Shown here: one piece after another, positions 51,601-59,646 of the stretch
Layout: the number at the start of each line of letters is the position of its first letter
Position numbering within the stretch: the first letter of the stretch is position 1
Assembly (NCBI GenBank): GCA_030834895.1
Contig: JAUQXA010000032.1
Location: 124,001 to 188,000 of the forward strand
Reading direction: 5' to 3'
DNA length: 64,000 nucleotides
Origin: Anaerolineales bacterium
Lineage (GTDB): Bacteria > Chloroflexota > Anaerolineae > Anaerolineales > Villigracilaceae
The notes under the pieces: generated by a model
What the model was told of the DNA's origin: nothing
Database searches by the model: none
The model's input: the letters and a program-made list of their open reading frames with translations, nothing else
Program-made: the position numbers and the translations under genes

Positions 51601-54600
51601 CACCGAGATGTCGTAAGTTGTGCCGCTACCGGTCACAGTGGCGGTGCCGGAAGAGAGGGTGACATCCGTTTCATCAAAGCCGGTTACCGGTTTACTAAAC
51701 TCCACAGTAAAGTGGATCGGCGAGAGGTTCGTCGGATCAGGTTGACCTATGGCCTGCTCCACCGTCACGGTGGGCCGGGTAATATCATAGTAAACCTGAT
51801 TATCCGTGCTGGTGCTGGCGGCGTTGTCATTGCCAGCCGGGTCTGTGACTACGCCCGCCGCAATATCTGCAATGACGGTTCCGCTGCCAGCCATACCACT
51901 GACGGCCACATTGTACGTGGTGCCACTCCCAGTCACTGTTGCGGTGGTGGCGCCGGCTGTGCCGCTGAGCGTCACATTGCCGGCGACAAACCCGGTTACC
52001 GGCTCGCTGAATATAACGGTGAAGTTGATCGGCGAAGTATTTGTTGGATCTGCTTGAGCAGGCGGAGTTGTCTTCTGGTTGACCGTCACGGTTGGAGCAA
52101 CAGTATCGTAGGTAACTACATTATCTGTGCTGGTGGAGGCCGTACTGCTATTTCCAGCAAGGTCAGTAACTGCCCCTGCCGCAATTGTTGCAACAACGTC
52201 TCCACTGCCCGTCATGCCGGCGACTGCCACGTTGTATGTTGTATCGTTATTCGGGGCAATTTCAGTGACCGTGCCTGTAAGAGTGCCGCCAACCGTACTG
52301 CCGGTGAAACTTACATCACCGGCGGCAAATCCAGCCACCGCCTCGTTGAACACCACAGTGAAGTCAATCGGGGAAGCATTGGTCGGGTCGTTCTGGCTGC
52401 CCGCCTGGTTGATGGTTACGTTGGGAGCAGTTCGGTCAAGCGTGACCGTGGGACCCGTGGTTTGTGCATTCCCAACTGCTGCGATATTAATCACGGCGTT
52501 GGCTGCCAGCCTGAGAATCAGTGTCCCTTCGGAACATCCAGAAACCGTCACGGGATAACTGTTGCCAGTAGGCGCACCTACCGCAAACGTACAGCTGGTA
52601 GCTGTACCCACATTGGAGAAGTCGGTATTGGTCAGCCCGGAGACCGCCTCATCAAAGGCGACATTGAAGATGGGGCTGGCAACATTGGTGATGTTGTCCG
52701 TATTGGAAATGCCCGAGTCCGAAGTGATTTGCAGATCGATCGCCACAATCGGTGCAATAGAGTTATAAATCACACTATTGTCAGTGCTCGTGCTGGGGAG
52801 GTTGCCGTTGCCAGCCGCATCTGTAGCGACGTCTGCGGCGAGACTGGCAATTACCGTAAGGCCAGGACCGCTGGTGGTCATGTTACTAACTGCCACGTTG
52901 AAGGTCGTCGGGCCGCCGGTTACATTCGCAACGGTCGGGTTGGCTGTACCACTCAAGCTGACATCCAATCCGGTAAAGTCATACGCGGCTTCGCTAAAGG
53001 CCGCCGTAAAGTTTATTGGGGAAACACCAGTGGGATCCAGCTGGCCAGCCGCCTGGTTGATCGTGACTGTGGGACTGGTCCGGTCAATCGTGACCGTCGG
53101 CCCAGCGGTCTGCACATTCGGGCTTCCCGAAGCATCGGTTACCGCGCCAGCTGCCAGATCAAGGACTAGCGTTCCCTCGGAACACCCGGAAACTGTTATT
53201 GGATAGGTATTTCCGGTGAGCGTACCAACTGCAAACGTACAGCCTGTAGCGGTTCCTGCATTGGAGAAATCCCCGCTGGCAAGCCCGTTGATATCCTCGG
53301 AAAAAGTGACATCAAAGACAGGACTGACTGCATTGGTAAGATCATCCGTATTCGAAATGCCCGAATCCGAAGCATCCTGGAGATCAATTACCGCCGTTGG
53401 AGCCGTGGCATCGTAGGTGACTGTGTTATCGGTGCTGGTGCTGGGGGTGTTGGGTGTGCCATTTACATCGTGGGCTACGCCAGCCGCAATCGAGGCAATC
53501 ACTGTCCCATTGCCAGTCATACCGCTGACCGCCACGTTGTAGGTGGTCCCACTCCCGGTCACAACCGCGGTTGTCGCGCCGGCTGTGCCGGAGAGGGTAA
53601 CGTCACCGGTCGCGAAGTCAGTGACCGGATAGGGGAAAACCACTGTGAAGTTAATAGGTGAAGTGTTCGTTGGGTCTGCCTGACCAACCGCCTGGTTGAT
53701 CGTCACGGGCGGAAGGGTGTAATTCACCTTGACCTGGAGTTGATCCAGGGAGAAATCGCTGAAAAAGCTGCCGCCCCCTCCTCCAGTAATCTGAATCCGG
53801 AAGTTTACGTCGGAAAAACTGGCTGGCGAGAATGGAATTCCCCAATTATCACCAGGGCGATTACCTATTCTCATGGTCTTGTCAGGACTTGCAGGTTCAG
53901 GAGCAAAAGCCGTGTCAATTACATTGGCAAAATTGGCGCCGCCATTTTCAGAGATGGAAATCCCCAGGTTGCGCCCATCGGTATGTCCTTCGAGTCCGAC
54001 CTCGACATAATTGATGGTGGAGCCCGCCGGAATATTGAGATGGAAGTCCCGGTAAACTACAGACTCTCCCGAACCACAGGCGGTAAAACTATTGTTTGAT
54101 GTATAGGCATTTGCACTGCCCGAACAGCTACTGGACGAGACGGCAGTCGGGGCAGACCAACCGCCCTCGAACGCGGCGGCAATCGTACGATTGAAGGTTA
54201 TATTGTTGAGTGTGTAATTGTTAAATGTGCCAACAGAAGCACCATCAACCAGGAGATTGGACAAAATATAAGTTGCGGAGGGCACGCTTTCAAAGGCCTG
54301 GGCCGCGCCGCCAACCACGTTTATCGTGCCATTGGGATTAATCGTTCCGCCCAGATCGGCTGAGGCTGTGATGGTAAAACCCTGGAGAGTGACTGTATTA
54401 TCAGTACTGGTGCTCGGGCCCGTGTTGCCATTATCGGCGTCATCGAAGACACGGCCCGGAGTAGTAATCGCGGCGGTCACTGTGCCCGCAATCGACAAGT
54501 TGCTGACGGCGACATTATAGGTATTGGAGCCGAGGTCGGTAATGTTGATGTTGGCGCCGGTAAATACTCCCGATGCAGTCGTACCAGCCGTACCGGTCAG

Positions 54601-56130
54601 GGTAATATCGGAGCCGGTAAAAAAGTTGATGTGTTCGCTGAACACAACCGTGAAGTTGATCGGTTGGCCGTTGGCCGGGTCAGCCTGCGTTGCAGCCTGG
54701 TTGATCGTAATGGTGGGCGCAATCCCATCGATTTCCAGCCCCTCGTTGGCGCTCAATGAATTCGGCCCTCCCGGAGTTGGCAGAGTCAGGATCGCATTAT
54801 TTCCAGCGGCATCTCTGATGGTGCCGCCATTCAAAACTAGGGAAGTGGTGGCTACATAGTCAAGGTCAGGAGAGACATCGCCCGCCTGGACGGTGTATGT
54901 GAAGTATATGGTGGTTGTCCCGCTCCCGCTCGCATAGTTGATCACTCTGTCCACCGTACCGGTCTCAAGCGTCAGCTGCGGCGTACCGGTTACAGTCACA
55001 TTTTCGTCGAAGATGACCCTGACATCGATGGTGTCGCCTATACCGTATGCACCAGCAGGATCCGGGGAGGAAACATACGATACAGCAGGTGCGGCAGTAT
55101 CAACCGTTATGGTGGCATCCTGATCGTCATTGTAGGTGACCGGCAGCGTAAGTGTCGTGGCATTGGACACATAAGCTGTCAAGGTCTGACCGTTGGTAGG
55201 GGCCGCAACGATATCGTAAGTAATGAGGTATTGAACAGCGGCGGTGGCTACATTTATATTGAGTCCTGTAAATGTCGCCGTTGTGCCACTAAATGTGATG
55301 CCGCTCCCTATTTGGGTATCTATTCCCGAATCGTATTCCTCGTTGTTATTGACATCAGTCCAGATTTTGACGCCATTTGCAGCGACGTTCGCCGTGTTCG
55401 TTCCAGTGACCACCAGTCCAGTAACGGTATCAGTGCCCGAACTTGTGGAAAGCGTAAATGTGGATACGGCCTGGTTGGTCTCCGAGCCATTTACAGCCTT
55501 GTTGGCAGGACTGCTTCCATCGCCAATAATAGTGGAGGGAAGTGTGTATGTAATGGTTACCTGAATGTAATCAACGGACCCCGTTCTATTGTTGTTACTT
55601 TCGTTCTCAACGGATAGTCTCACCCCAAAATTGGCTGCATTAATCTCCGCGGGCGTCCATGTGGTTCCCCACAGATCATTCGTTGCGCCATAAGTGGCCG
55701 TGCCCATGGATGTAGGCCAGTCATTTGAAGATGCATGATCCGTGCCTGCACTCGCTCCGGCTTTGACCAGGTAGAGATCCATATCCTGTACACTGTCATT
55801 GAATTGGTTGGAAGAACTTTGGCGCATGATTGTCACCTGAATCCCGTTAATAGTTGCGTTCGACGGGATGGCGAAACCAAAGTTAGTGCCTTGCAGGTAT
55901 TCAGAAACAGCGGAGTTTCCGAGGTTTGTAGTGGCATAGTTGGTATCGTCGGCAGTAATGAAGCCTTCATTGTTCCAAGCGACATTCCCGGGGCCACCTA
56001 CCTCAGCACCTGCGCCGGCAAAATTCGGTCCGGCAGTTGCCGCGTAAGCCGGCGTCACCGGCATGGCAGCCAGCATCAGGGCGACGATAAAAATCGCAGA
56101 GAAAACCTTGGAAGTCCATTGGTGTTTCAT
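45700..56130 (-). CDS. Giant secreted Ig-like repeat protein with C-terminal sortase domain (3476 aa)
   Basis: Signal peptide MKHQWTSKVFSAIFIVALMLAAMPVTPAYAA; about 23 Ig-like repeats (TVTINQAAGQADPTNTSPINFTVVFSEPVTGF...); C-terminus LEIPSLSLNVPIVGVK...NTVLTGHVLDE...WLTLVTCESFS...SRRVVRGVLI (sortase His/Cys/Arg). Confidence 0.9.
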   Translation of the reverse strand: MKHQWTSKVFSAIFIVALMLAAMPVTPAYAATAGPNFAGAGAEVGGPGNVAWNNEGFITADDTNYATTNLGNSAVSEYLQGTNFGFAIPSNATINGIQVTIMRQSSSNQFNDSVQDMDLYLVKAGASAGTDHASSNDWPTSMGTATYGATNDLWGTTWTPAEINAANFGVRLSVENESNNNRTGSVDYIQVTITYTLPSTIIGDGSSPANKAVNGSETNQAVSTFTLSTSSGTDTVTGLVVTGTNTANVAANGVKIWTDVNNNEEYDSGIDTQIGSGITFSGTTATFTGLNINVATAAVQYLITYDIVAAPTNGQTLTAYVSNATTLTLPVTYNDDQDATITVDTAAPAVSYVSSPDPAGAYGIGDTIDVRVIFDENVTVTGTPQLTLETGTVDRVINYASGSGTTTIYFTYTVQAGDVSPDLDYVATTSLVLNGGTIRDAAGNNAILTLPTPGGPNSLSANEGLEIDGIAPTITINQAATQADPANGQPINFTVVFSEHINFFTGSDITLTGTAGTTASGVFTGANINITDLGSNTYNVAVSNLSIAGTVTAAITTPGRVFDDADNGNTGPSTSTDNTVTLQGFTITASADLGGTINPNGTINVVGGAAQAFESVPSATYILSNLLVDGASVGTFNNYTLNNITFNRTIAAAFEGGWSAPTAVSSSSCSGSANAYTSNNSFTACGSGESVVYRDFHLNIPAGSTINYVEVGLEGHTDGRNLGISISENGGANFANVIDTAFAPEPASPDKTMRIGNRPGDNWGIPFSPASFSDVNFRIQITGGGGGSFFSDFSLDQLQVKVNYTLPPVTINQAVGQADPTNTSPINFTVVFPYPVTDFATGDVTLSGTAGATTAVVTGSGTTYNVAVSGMTGNGTVIASIAAGVAHDVNGTPNTPSTSTDNTVTYDATAPTAVIDLQDASDSGISNTDDLTNAVSPVFDVTFSEDINGLASGDFSNAGTATGCTFAVGTLTGNTYPITVSGCSEGTLVLDLAAGAVTDASGSPNVQTAGPTVTIDRTSPTVTINQAAGQLDPTGVSPINFTAAFSEAAYDFTGLDVSLSGTANPTVANVTGGPTTFNVAVSNMTTSGPGLTVIASLAADVATDAAGNGNLPSTSTDNSVIYNSIAPIVAIDLQITSDSGISNTDNITNVASPIFNVAFDEAVSGLTNTDFSNVGTATSCTFAVGAPTGNSYPVTVSGCSEGTLILRLAANAVINIAAVGNAQTTGPTVTLDRTAPNVTINQAGSQNDPTNASPIDFTVVFNEAVAGFAAGDVSFTGSTVGGTLTGTVTEIAPNNDTTYNVAVAGMTGSGDVVATIAAGAVTDLAGNSSTASTSTDNVVTYDTVAPTVTVNQKTTPPAQADPTNTSPINFTVIFSEPVTGFVAGNVTLSGTAGATTATVTGSGTTYNVAVSGMAGSGTVIADIAAGVVTDPAGNDNAASTSTDNQVYYDITRPTVTVEQAIGQPDPTNLSPIHFTVEFSKPVTGFDETDVTLSSGTATVTGSGTTYDISVTGMVQGPLTASIPADAAVDAVGNTNTASTSVDNIVVYDTIAPTVTINQASGQSDPTNVSPIHFTVVFSEPVNGFDGTDVTLSSGTATVTGSGTTYDVAVTGMAQGVLTASVPAGAAIDQTGIANVASTSTDNSVLYDTVAPSVTVNQETTQPDPTNTGPINFTVVFSEPVTGFTNADLVGNFGGTAAPTTAVITTGSGTTYNVAISGMAADGTVTLSLPAGIAQDATGNSNTASTSTDNTVIYDTTRPSVTINQAATQADPTSASPINFTVVFSEPVTGLTSADINLTGTAGATTAVITAIDSTTYTVAVSGMSGSGTVTPFVFVNAAQDAAGNSSFASTSLDNTVTYDNVALTVTINQDTGQPDPTGTAPINFTVIFNKPVNSSTFADTDVNLTGGTAPGALTAVITGSGTTFNVAVSGMTGSGTVIATIPAGGVQDTAGNSNTASTSVDNIVIYDATPPTVTVNQSLSQADPTNGSPINFTVVFSEAMTGFSSADVLTTGSTAPGTLTATVTGGGTTYNVAISGMTGSGTVIATIPAVAAVDTSGNGNTASTSTDNEVLYDVTRPTVTINQDAGQVDPTGASPINFTVVFSEPVSGFVTGDVTLSGAAGATTAIVTGGGTTYNVAVSGMTGSGDVIASILAGVATDAAGNTNLASTSTDNTVTFDNAVLSVTINQAAGQADPTNAGPINFTVIFNKPVTGFTNADVVLSGVPAGPLTVTVTQIPPNDGTAYNVAVSGLTVSRTVIATIPANSAQDSAANGNTNSTSTDNVVTYDVTAPTVTITQAVGQADPTNSSPIDFTVVFSEPVTGFTDTDITLSGGAGATTTVITGAGPTYNVAVSGMTNSGTVIASIAAGVVTDAAGNSNAASTTTDNTVTFDNTALTVTINQAAGQADPTNTSPINFTVIFNKPVTGFTNADVSLSGTAGATNVTVSGSGANYTVTVSGMSNSGTVMATIPAGVAQDVSSNTNAASTSTDNSVLYDVTAPAVTINRAAAQADPTNASPINFTVVFNEPVTGFTGADVALSGTAGATTAVVTGSGTTYNVAVSGMVNSGTVIATVPAGNAQDAAGNGNATSTSTDNNVAYDADVPTVTINQTAAQADPTSASPITFDVVFSKAVTGFTNADVLLSGSAGASTAAVSGSGTTYTVTVSGMSSDGTVIASIPTGGAVDSVGNTNAASTSTDNEVIYDTTGPTVTIEQAAGQLDPTGVSPINFAVVFSEPVTGFTIADLNLGGTAGATTMVITGSGANYNVAVSGMSISGTVFVTITDSAAVDAAGNLSAASTSTDNNVRYDTGAPTVTINQASGQADPTNTSPINFTVIFSKPVTGFTFADVNVTGTAGAATVVVTGSGTTYNVEVSDMAGTGTVVATIPADRAQDSAGNGNIASTSTDNSVTYDISGPSVTINQASGQADPTNTSPINFTVEFNEAVSGFTGADVTLGGTAGPTTAAVTGSGTTYNVAVSGMITDGTVTATIGGGVATDSTGNPNTASTSTDNEVTYSTTNPTVTINQAAAQSDPTNVSPINFTVEFSKLVTGFTDSDIVIGGSANATAAAVTGSGLTYNVAISGMANDGTVVVSIPAGAVTDASGNPNTASTSTDNSVAYFDTSGPAVVTINTSPDTGDGVLKEAEIVRFGFNQFSVKFSQDVFNPSGDSDTDDVTNPDNFILVRELGDTAAFQTVSCSAGAVTPADTKVTIGTINYDATTYTATFTVNNSLALSNGKYRLFICGTTSIVDPVDRNLALVGSSGPGTDFVRTFDVNITDGGGGGGGDGNTRGGGGNRTGNTLASGTFIPLTGFAPGTVTKLPEQPADLAYKDMSEMRLEIPSLSLNVPIVGVKMTKNGWDLTWLANNAGYLEGSAYPTWVGNTVLTGHVLDEKNAPGAFAYIKDLKSGDLMFLHAYGLTYVYQVEESVLVKPHKVNDVFKHEDYNWLTLVTCESFSAKAESYLSRRVVRGVLISVLTDQ
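46780..54760 (-). repeat. Tandem array of about 23 coding repeats (about 0.3 kb each)
   Basis: Recurring 'gttgggtctgcctg', 'gtgctggtgctggc', 'ttgtaggttgtgcc' blocks; protein-level unit TVTINQ...STSTDNTVTYD. Edges approximate. Confidence 0.85.
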
Positions 56131-56323
56131 AGTCTTTTCCTCGCTTTACACTTGGATGGGAAATAAATAAATCCGCCTTTAATTCAGGCGGACAGAGAGC
56201 CATGTGAATGTTCTGATCGCTGCAGACTTACAACGCCCTGCGAACCCCCCATACATGAAAATAGCGCGTGGTGGAAGAAATCCCCATTGATATAGTCCGT
56301 CGTTGAGTAAAAAATCTTGATCG

Positions 56324-56548
56324 TCATCCTGGAATCAACAACCCTGTTCCGGCCTTTAACACGAAGGCTGCCTTTCGTAAATCACTCAGGTTCACATCAT
56401 TATCCTTGGGATCTGCATAGCTTTCATATTCCCCGCGCCAGATCTTCGTGGCGATTGGCTCGCCACAATCACGCTTGCGTATCCCGCCGACAAACTCATC
56501 GACTGATATGTTGGTTGTTTCCGCCAATTCCTGAACTTTGCCTCTCAT
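56324..56548 (-). CDS. Small XRE/HTH-like protein
   Basis: MRGKVQELAETTNISVDEFVGGIRKRDCGEPIATKIWRGEYESYAD...VNLSDLRKAAFVLK. Confidence 0.45.
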   Translation of the reverse strand: MRGKVQELAETTNISVDEFVGGIRKRDCGEPIATKIWRGEYESYADPKDNDVNLSDLRKAAFVLKAGTGLLIPG

Positions 56549-57031
56549 GGCTGCCGTCCGCTTTGAATATTCTTCAAGTTGAAAATTTCATATCGCTGAC
56601 ACATATATTGGATACAAACAAAATAATAGGTTTCAGATCAAATGCCTTTATTTTTTTAAACATAAAAAATTCACAAAACTCGATTCATGTTTTGATTGCA
56701 ACTAAAGTACGCCCCTTGTTTTGAAACTTATTTGGGTGTTGGGGTAAAAAAAATGAGCTGCATTACAATTACCTTACAACTCCGAGATACCTTACAGTTT
56801 TGAAAGGCGGATTAAGTCTATTTTAATATTTTTTCCCAAAAAGTCAACACCTGGCAAGGTCAATCTTAGTATCTCAGGATAAATAATCAAATTTGGTAAG
56901 AATGGTAAAATTTGAACTTGCTCTTCATTTATCCCCCAAATTTCCTATTCAGATTAATATCTTTTCAGACTTTGAATATTTTTAGCAGCCGGGTTTTTCG
57001 CGGATGAACCAAGATACATGGCAATCCGCAA

Positions 57032-57631
57032 CTATTCCTCCCCCGTCGCCTCATTCGAGAGGAAATAAGTCTGCGCGGGGAGAAGCACATGTTGGCGTTT
57101 ACCCACCGGATACATGGTGGTGCAGGCAGAACGCGGCAGACGTTTGATGAGCGCTGAATCATACAAATGGATAGAACGGTTGGTAATGCTCTCGATCACT
57201 GTCCAGTGGTCGTGATACCCATTCAGTCCAAGGATGATGGCACGCCCCGGTGTACCATCCAAAAAGGCTTGCATGGAATGCCAGAAGCTGGTCAGGTCGG
57301 GGTTGGTCACGCCGCGCCATGGGATTTGCACGTTCGAGATGCGCTTCTTGCCCACCACCTTGTCCAAAATGACAAGCATCTCCTTGTGCATAATGCCCTC
57401 AATCAGAAATTTACTCAACAATCCGCGTCGTGATAGATAATGGATCAAATCATTGAATAATTGCTGTGTCTCCTCGTCCGACGAGCGGTTGATGTATCGC
57501 TCCGCATTGACAATGCTGTACAACCCGCACAGCGAGTCAAGTCCGCCCTGCTGAAAGGGGGGGAATTCTGTCGTAGCTCGGGAATATCCTTTCATGAAAA
57601 AAACACCTCGTAAACATGGCTCGCCCTTCAC
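57032..57631 (-). CDS. Papain-like (C39-like) cysteine peptidase candidate
   Basis: QQGGLDSLCGLYSIVNAERYI (Cys), YHDHWTVIES (His), IHLYDSA (Asp). Confidence 0.55.
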   Translation of the reverse strand: MKGEPCLRGVFFMKGYSRATTEFPPFQQGGLDSLCGLYSIVNAERYINRSSDEETQQLFNDLIHYLSRRGLLSKFLIEGIMHKEMLVILDKVVGKKRISNVQIPWRGVTNPDLTSFWHSMQAFLDGTPGRAIILGLNGYHDHWTVIESITNRSIHLYDSALIKRLPRSACTTMYPVGKRQHVLLPAQTYFLSNEATGEE

Positions 57632-57683
57632 CCTGTTGGGGGCTAAGCCCCCGGCAGAGCAGTACCTACGAGAGTATACCCCC

Positions 57684-58895
57684 TCACTTCACCAGCCGCC
57701 ATAACAAGAGACTTGCCAGCAAAGCCAGAGCCGCGCCGAAGAGAAAGGGAGCCGAAGGTCCAAGTCCTGCCCAGGAACCAACCCCTTGCCAGAGCAAGCC
57801 CGCAATGAAGGAGGCAGGCAGGGCGGTGATTCCGATTGCCGCGTTGAACAATCCATAGGCGGTGCCACGCTGAGCTTCAGGAACAAGGTCCGCGACCAGT
57901 GCCTTGGCAACACCCTCTGTCGCGGCGTAGTAAATCCCGTACAGGCCGAACAGCGTCCAGATCTGCCAGCCGACTTGCGCGAAGGCAAATCCAAGATATA
58001 CCAGTCCATACGCGAGCCAGCCACCGATGATCAACTTGCGTCTGCCGATCTTATCGGACAGCGCCCCAAGCGGACCTGACAGAATCGTGTATATGGCGGT
58101 GAAGGTCATCAGCATGAACATGGTTTGCAGCACCGAAAGTCCACGCTCCTGTGCGCGCAGGATAATGAACGAGTCGGAGGAGTTGCCCAACGTGAAGAGG
58201 ACGACGATGAAGAGGAAGGACTTGAAGCGCGAGTCCACGCCTTTGAGCGACAAGCGCAACCCCGCCCGGCCTTTGCCTGATCCACCCACCTCAGTCGTCC
58301 CCACCGCCAAAACGATGACCGCCAGCACGGCAGGGATGATGCTTGCCAGGACCGCAACGCGAAAGGTATTTACACTCAATAGCGAATCGTTGGATTGGGT
58401 CAACCAGATGATCAGCGCCGCAATGCCGATGCCAACGAATGCGCCTGCCGTATCGCCTGCGCGATGCAATCCAAACGCAAATCCACGATTGGATTCGTCC
58501 GTGCTGGCAGCGACCAGTGCATCACGCGGCGCAGTGCGGATTCCCTTTCCCACCCGGTCTGCAAAGCGAACTCCCAGCACATCTCCCCAACCATTCACAA
58601 AATATAAAAACGGCTTGGCAACGGTGGAGATTCCATAGCCCAACACCGCCAGCCATTTACGCTTGCCAAGTTTATCCGAGAGCGCCCCCGAATAGATTTT
58701 GACCAGGCTGGCGGTTGTTTCCGCCACGCCGTCGATCAAGCCGATGAATGCCATTCGCACGCCCAGCACGTTGGAGAGGAAGAGTGGGATGAGGTAGACA
58801 AGCATCTCCGAGGAAATGTCGGTCAGGAAAGAAGTTGCAGTCACCACCCAAACATTGGGATGCAGGCGGCGCAAAGATTTTTTATTTTCAGTCAT
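57684..58895 (-). CDS. MFS transporter
   Basis: FLTDISSEMLVYLIPLFL, SGALSDKLGKRKWLAVLGY, GVRFADRVGKGIRTAPRDALVA, GPLGALSDKIGRRKLIIGGW. Confidence 0.93.
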   Translation of the reverse strand: MTENKKSLRRLHPNVWVVTATSFLTDISSEMLVYLIPLFLSNVLGVRMAFIGLIDGVAETTASLVKIYSGALSDKLGKRKWLAVLGYGISTVAKPFLYFVNGWGDVLGVRFADRVGKGIRTAPRDALVAASTDESNRGFAFGLHRAGDTAGAFVGIGIAALIIWLTQSNDSLLSVNTFRVAVLASIIPAVLAVIVLAVGTTEVGGSGKGRAGLRLSLKGVDSRFKSFLFIVVLFTLGNSSDSFIILRAQERGLSVLQTMFMLMTFTAIYTILSGPLGALSDKIGRRKLIIGGWLAYGLVYLGFAFAQVGWQIWTLFGLYGIYYAATEGVAKALVADLVPEAQRGTAYGLFNAAIGITALPASFIAGLLWQGVGSWAGLGPSAPFLFGAALALLASLLLWRLVK

Positions 58896-59096
58896 GAATT
58901 TGCCTCCTATTCATCGATGTCGGCAATCAGTTCCAATGCTTTGTCCTTTGCTTCTGCAAGTTCGGCTTTCCCCTTTGCCATGAGCGAATAATACTTAAGG
59001 AATAAGCCTTGCGAAAATTTCATAATATCGAACTTCGTTATCGGTTTTGATAACGTTATCGAACAAAAATCCCCGCCTGTCAAGCGGAGCCCACTA

Positions 59097-59549
59097 CTAA
59101 TCCTCTTTACCGAAATAGCCAAAGGCAATCAACACTGCCGACATCAATGCCGTGGCAATGCCAATGTGCATCAATCCCACGGTATCCTTCACATCAAGCA
59201 ATTTTTCCAAAAACTTCACCGCCATCACCAACACAACCATGCTGCTCAACTTGGTCTTTAATTCATACAGGTCATGTGCCAGCATCCATTCGGGCAGATC
59301 GAGTTTGGCGATAAACAGTTCATATAAGCTGACGGCAAAAATCAACAGAGTAGTTGCGATCAGGAAACTATCCACAATTTCGACGAACTCAACGGTAATG
59401 GACGATGCCACGCCCCTAGAACTGACCACCAGGGAAATGGTGTTTATAGCCTTGAAGGTCCCCCACGCAAAAGCTGCAACTGCTGCGAACAACAAGGCAA
59501 TCACACCAATCAATGAAAGGTATTTCGATTTTTCCAAAATGAATTTCAT
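59097..59549 (-). CDS. YqhA/UPF0114-like membrane protein
   Basis: MKFILEKSKYLSLIGVIALLFAAVAAFAWG...ELKTKLSSMVVLVMAVKFLEKLLD. Confidence 0.7.
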   Translation of the reverse strand: MKFILEKSKYLSLIGVIALLFAAVAAFAWGTFKAINTISLVVSSRGVASSITVEFVEIVDSFLIATTLLIFAVSLYELFIAKLDLPEWMLAHDLYELKTKLSSMVVLVMAVKFLEKLLDVKDTVGLMHIGIATALMSAVLIAFGYFGKED

Positions 59550-59646
59550 GTCAGTTTCTCCAAAATTCTGCCCATCATGCAAAATGTTGCAGCGCAGCCA
59601 GCCTGCAACATTTTCCGTGTTTTATGAGGTGCCTGTAGTCTACTTG

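Noticed and set aside
46780-54760. Possible CRISPR array because of regular repeats
   Set aside because: Repeats are about 0.3 kb, coding and in one frame; no 25-40 bp repeat/unique spacer structure, no cas genes in the window.
46181-55617. Many long plus-strand ORFs (e.g. 49429-50661, 51586-53169, 47059-47982) opposite the giant gene
   Set aside because: They are antisense shadows of the repetitive minus-strand coding array; repeated low-information peptides (VLVLAVLPLP..., DHRTADGHIV) with no RBS or domain signals.
58907-59128. Small minus ORF (possible 38-aa peptide MKFSQGLFLKYYSLMAKGKAELAEAKDKALELIADIDE)
   Set aside because: Too short and without recognisable features; cannot be supported as a gene from sequence alone.
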